Positions 5,316 through 5,842 of a stretch of DNA of 5,842 nt are shown in pieces. Below the pieces are notes generated by a model that did not search any database, was not told the DNA's origin, and saw nothing but the letters and a program-made list of their open reading frames with translations. Source of the stretch: Acidobacteriaceae bacterium. Its GTDB lineage: Bacteria > Acidobacteriota > Terriglobia > Terriglobales > Acidobacteriaceae. Every line of letters begins with the position of its first letter. Position 1 is the stretch's first letter. The translations under genes were made by a program, and so were the position numbers. The stretch spans positions 4,749 to 10,590 of the forward strand of contig PMBA01000101.1 in NCBI GenBank assembly GCA_003152795.1, given 5' to 3'.

Positions 5316-5842
5316 TTGGCGAGTCATTCCGAGAGACGGGTCGTCATTACCGGCATCGGCCTCATCTGCTCACTGGGCAATACCACCGCCTCGGTGTGGC
5401 AGGCCCTGCTTGCCGGCAAGAGCGGCGTCGATCGCATCACCGGGTTCGACGCCTCCGCCTTTGCCTGCCAGATCGCCGCCGAGGTCCGCGACTTCGATCC
5501 CTTCAATTTCATCGAAAAAAAAGAAGTGAAAAAAATGGGCCGCTTCATTCACTTCGCCATCGCCGCTTCCGATGAAGCCATGAAGATGTCGCAGCTCCAG
5601 GTCACCCCCGACATCGCCGAGAACGTCGGCGTCCACATCGGCTCCGGCATCGGTGGCTTCGACGTGATCGAGCGCGAACACACCGCCCTCCTCGAGGGCG
5701 GCCCGCGCAAAATCTCGCCCTTCTTCATCCCCGCCGCCATCGTCAACCTCGCCGCCGGACACGTTTCCATGCGCTTCGGCGCCAAGGGCCCCAATGAAGC
5801 CACCGCCACCGCCTGCACCACCAGCGCCCATTCCATCGGCGA
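5316..5842 (+). CDS. fabF: 3-oxoacyl-ACP synthase II (beta-ketoacyl-ACP synthase), 5' part, cut by window edge
   Basis: This is a condensing enzyme of type II fatty-acid synthesis: it takes an acyl group onto a cysteine and condenses it with malonyl-ACP. The 175 codons present begin with a TTG one base after the acpP stop, with AAGGCGGG (5300-5307) 8 nt upstream. The resulting LASHSERRVVITGIGLICSLG matches the family N-terminus RVVITGIG. No ATG or GTG lies near enough to serve instead. Other landmarks are FIEKKEVKKMGRFIHFA (65-81), GSGIGG (109-114), and the nucleophile Cys167 in TACTTSAHSIG, equivalent to the FabF active-site Cys. The catalytic histidines would lie beyond the window. Residues 67-73 are encoded with A8 and A7 runs, unusual in this GC-rich gene. 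FabB is an alternative, but the acpP linkage favours FabF. Confidence 0.95.
   Translation, partial: MASHSERRVVITGIGLICSLGNTTASVWQALLAGKSGVDRITGFDASAFACQIAAEVRDFDPFNFIEKKEVKKMGRFIHFAIAASDEAMKMSQLQVTPDIAENVGVHIGSGIGGFDVIEREHTALLEGGPRKISPFFIPAAIVNLAAGHVSMRFGAKGPNEATATACTTSAHSIG

Overview
The window is GC-rich, densely coding bacterial chromosome. It carries six protein genes, one of them cut by the right edge. Acidobacteriota is the most likely source. This is an inference from three things: a tandem pair of secreted imidazolonepropionase-like amidohydrolases, intergenic spacers rich in short degenerate repeats (ACGAAGG-type and TTCTCAG-type), and the general codon style. No rRNA or other phylogenetic marker is present to prove it.

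Left part, minus strand (83-979): a small exported NTF2-like/DUF4440 protein is followed, with no intervening base, by dtd (D-aminoacyl-tRNA deacylase). The two are probably co-transcribed leftwards. Between them and the rightward genes lies a divergent spacer (980-1254). It holds a large imperfect inverted repeat with an internal 25-bp tandem duplication, a perfect 17-nt palindrome, and a good sigma70-type promoter.

Centre, plus strand (1255-3926): two homologous exported amidohydrolase-superfamily proteins overlap by 4 nt (GTGA). The first keeps recognisable metal ligands. The second keeps the fold signatures but has lost most of the ligands (HxH has become ETQ, and the barrel-end Asp has become Tyr), so it looks like a pseudoenzyme partner. 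The 5' end of the second gene is built from repeat DNA: four heptamers plus a perfect GC hairpin, which encode the n-region of its signal peptide.

Right part, plus strand: an Ala/Lys-rich predicted lipoprotein with two similar helical-hairpin motifs (4131-4691) is followed by a GC-rich cruciform-type repeat and a convincing intrinsic terminator. A 377-nt spacer then leads to acpP (acyl carrier protein) and, one base after its stop codon, fabF (3-oxoacyl-ACP synthase II, TTG start). FabF runs off the window just after its active-site cysteine. acpP-fabF is the standard fatty-acid-synthesis pairing.

Most of the window is ordinary housekeeping sequence. The parts worth a second look are the active/degenerate amidohydrolase pair and the repeat elements that have entered regulatory and coding sequence. 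I see no mobile element, CRISPR array, RNA gene or defence system.
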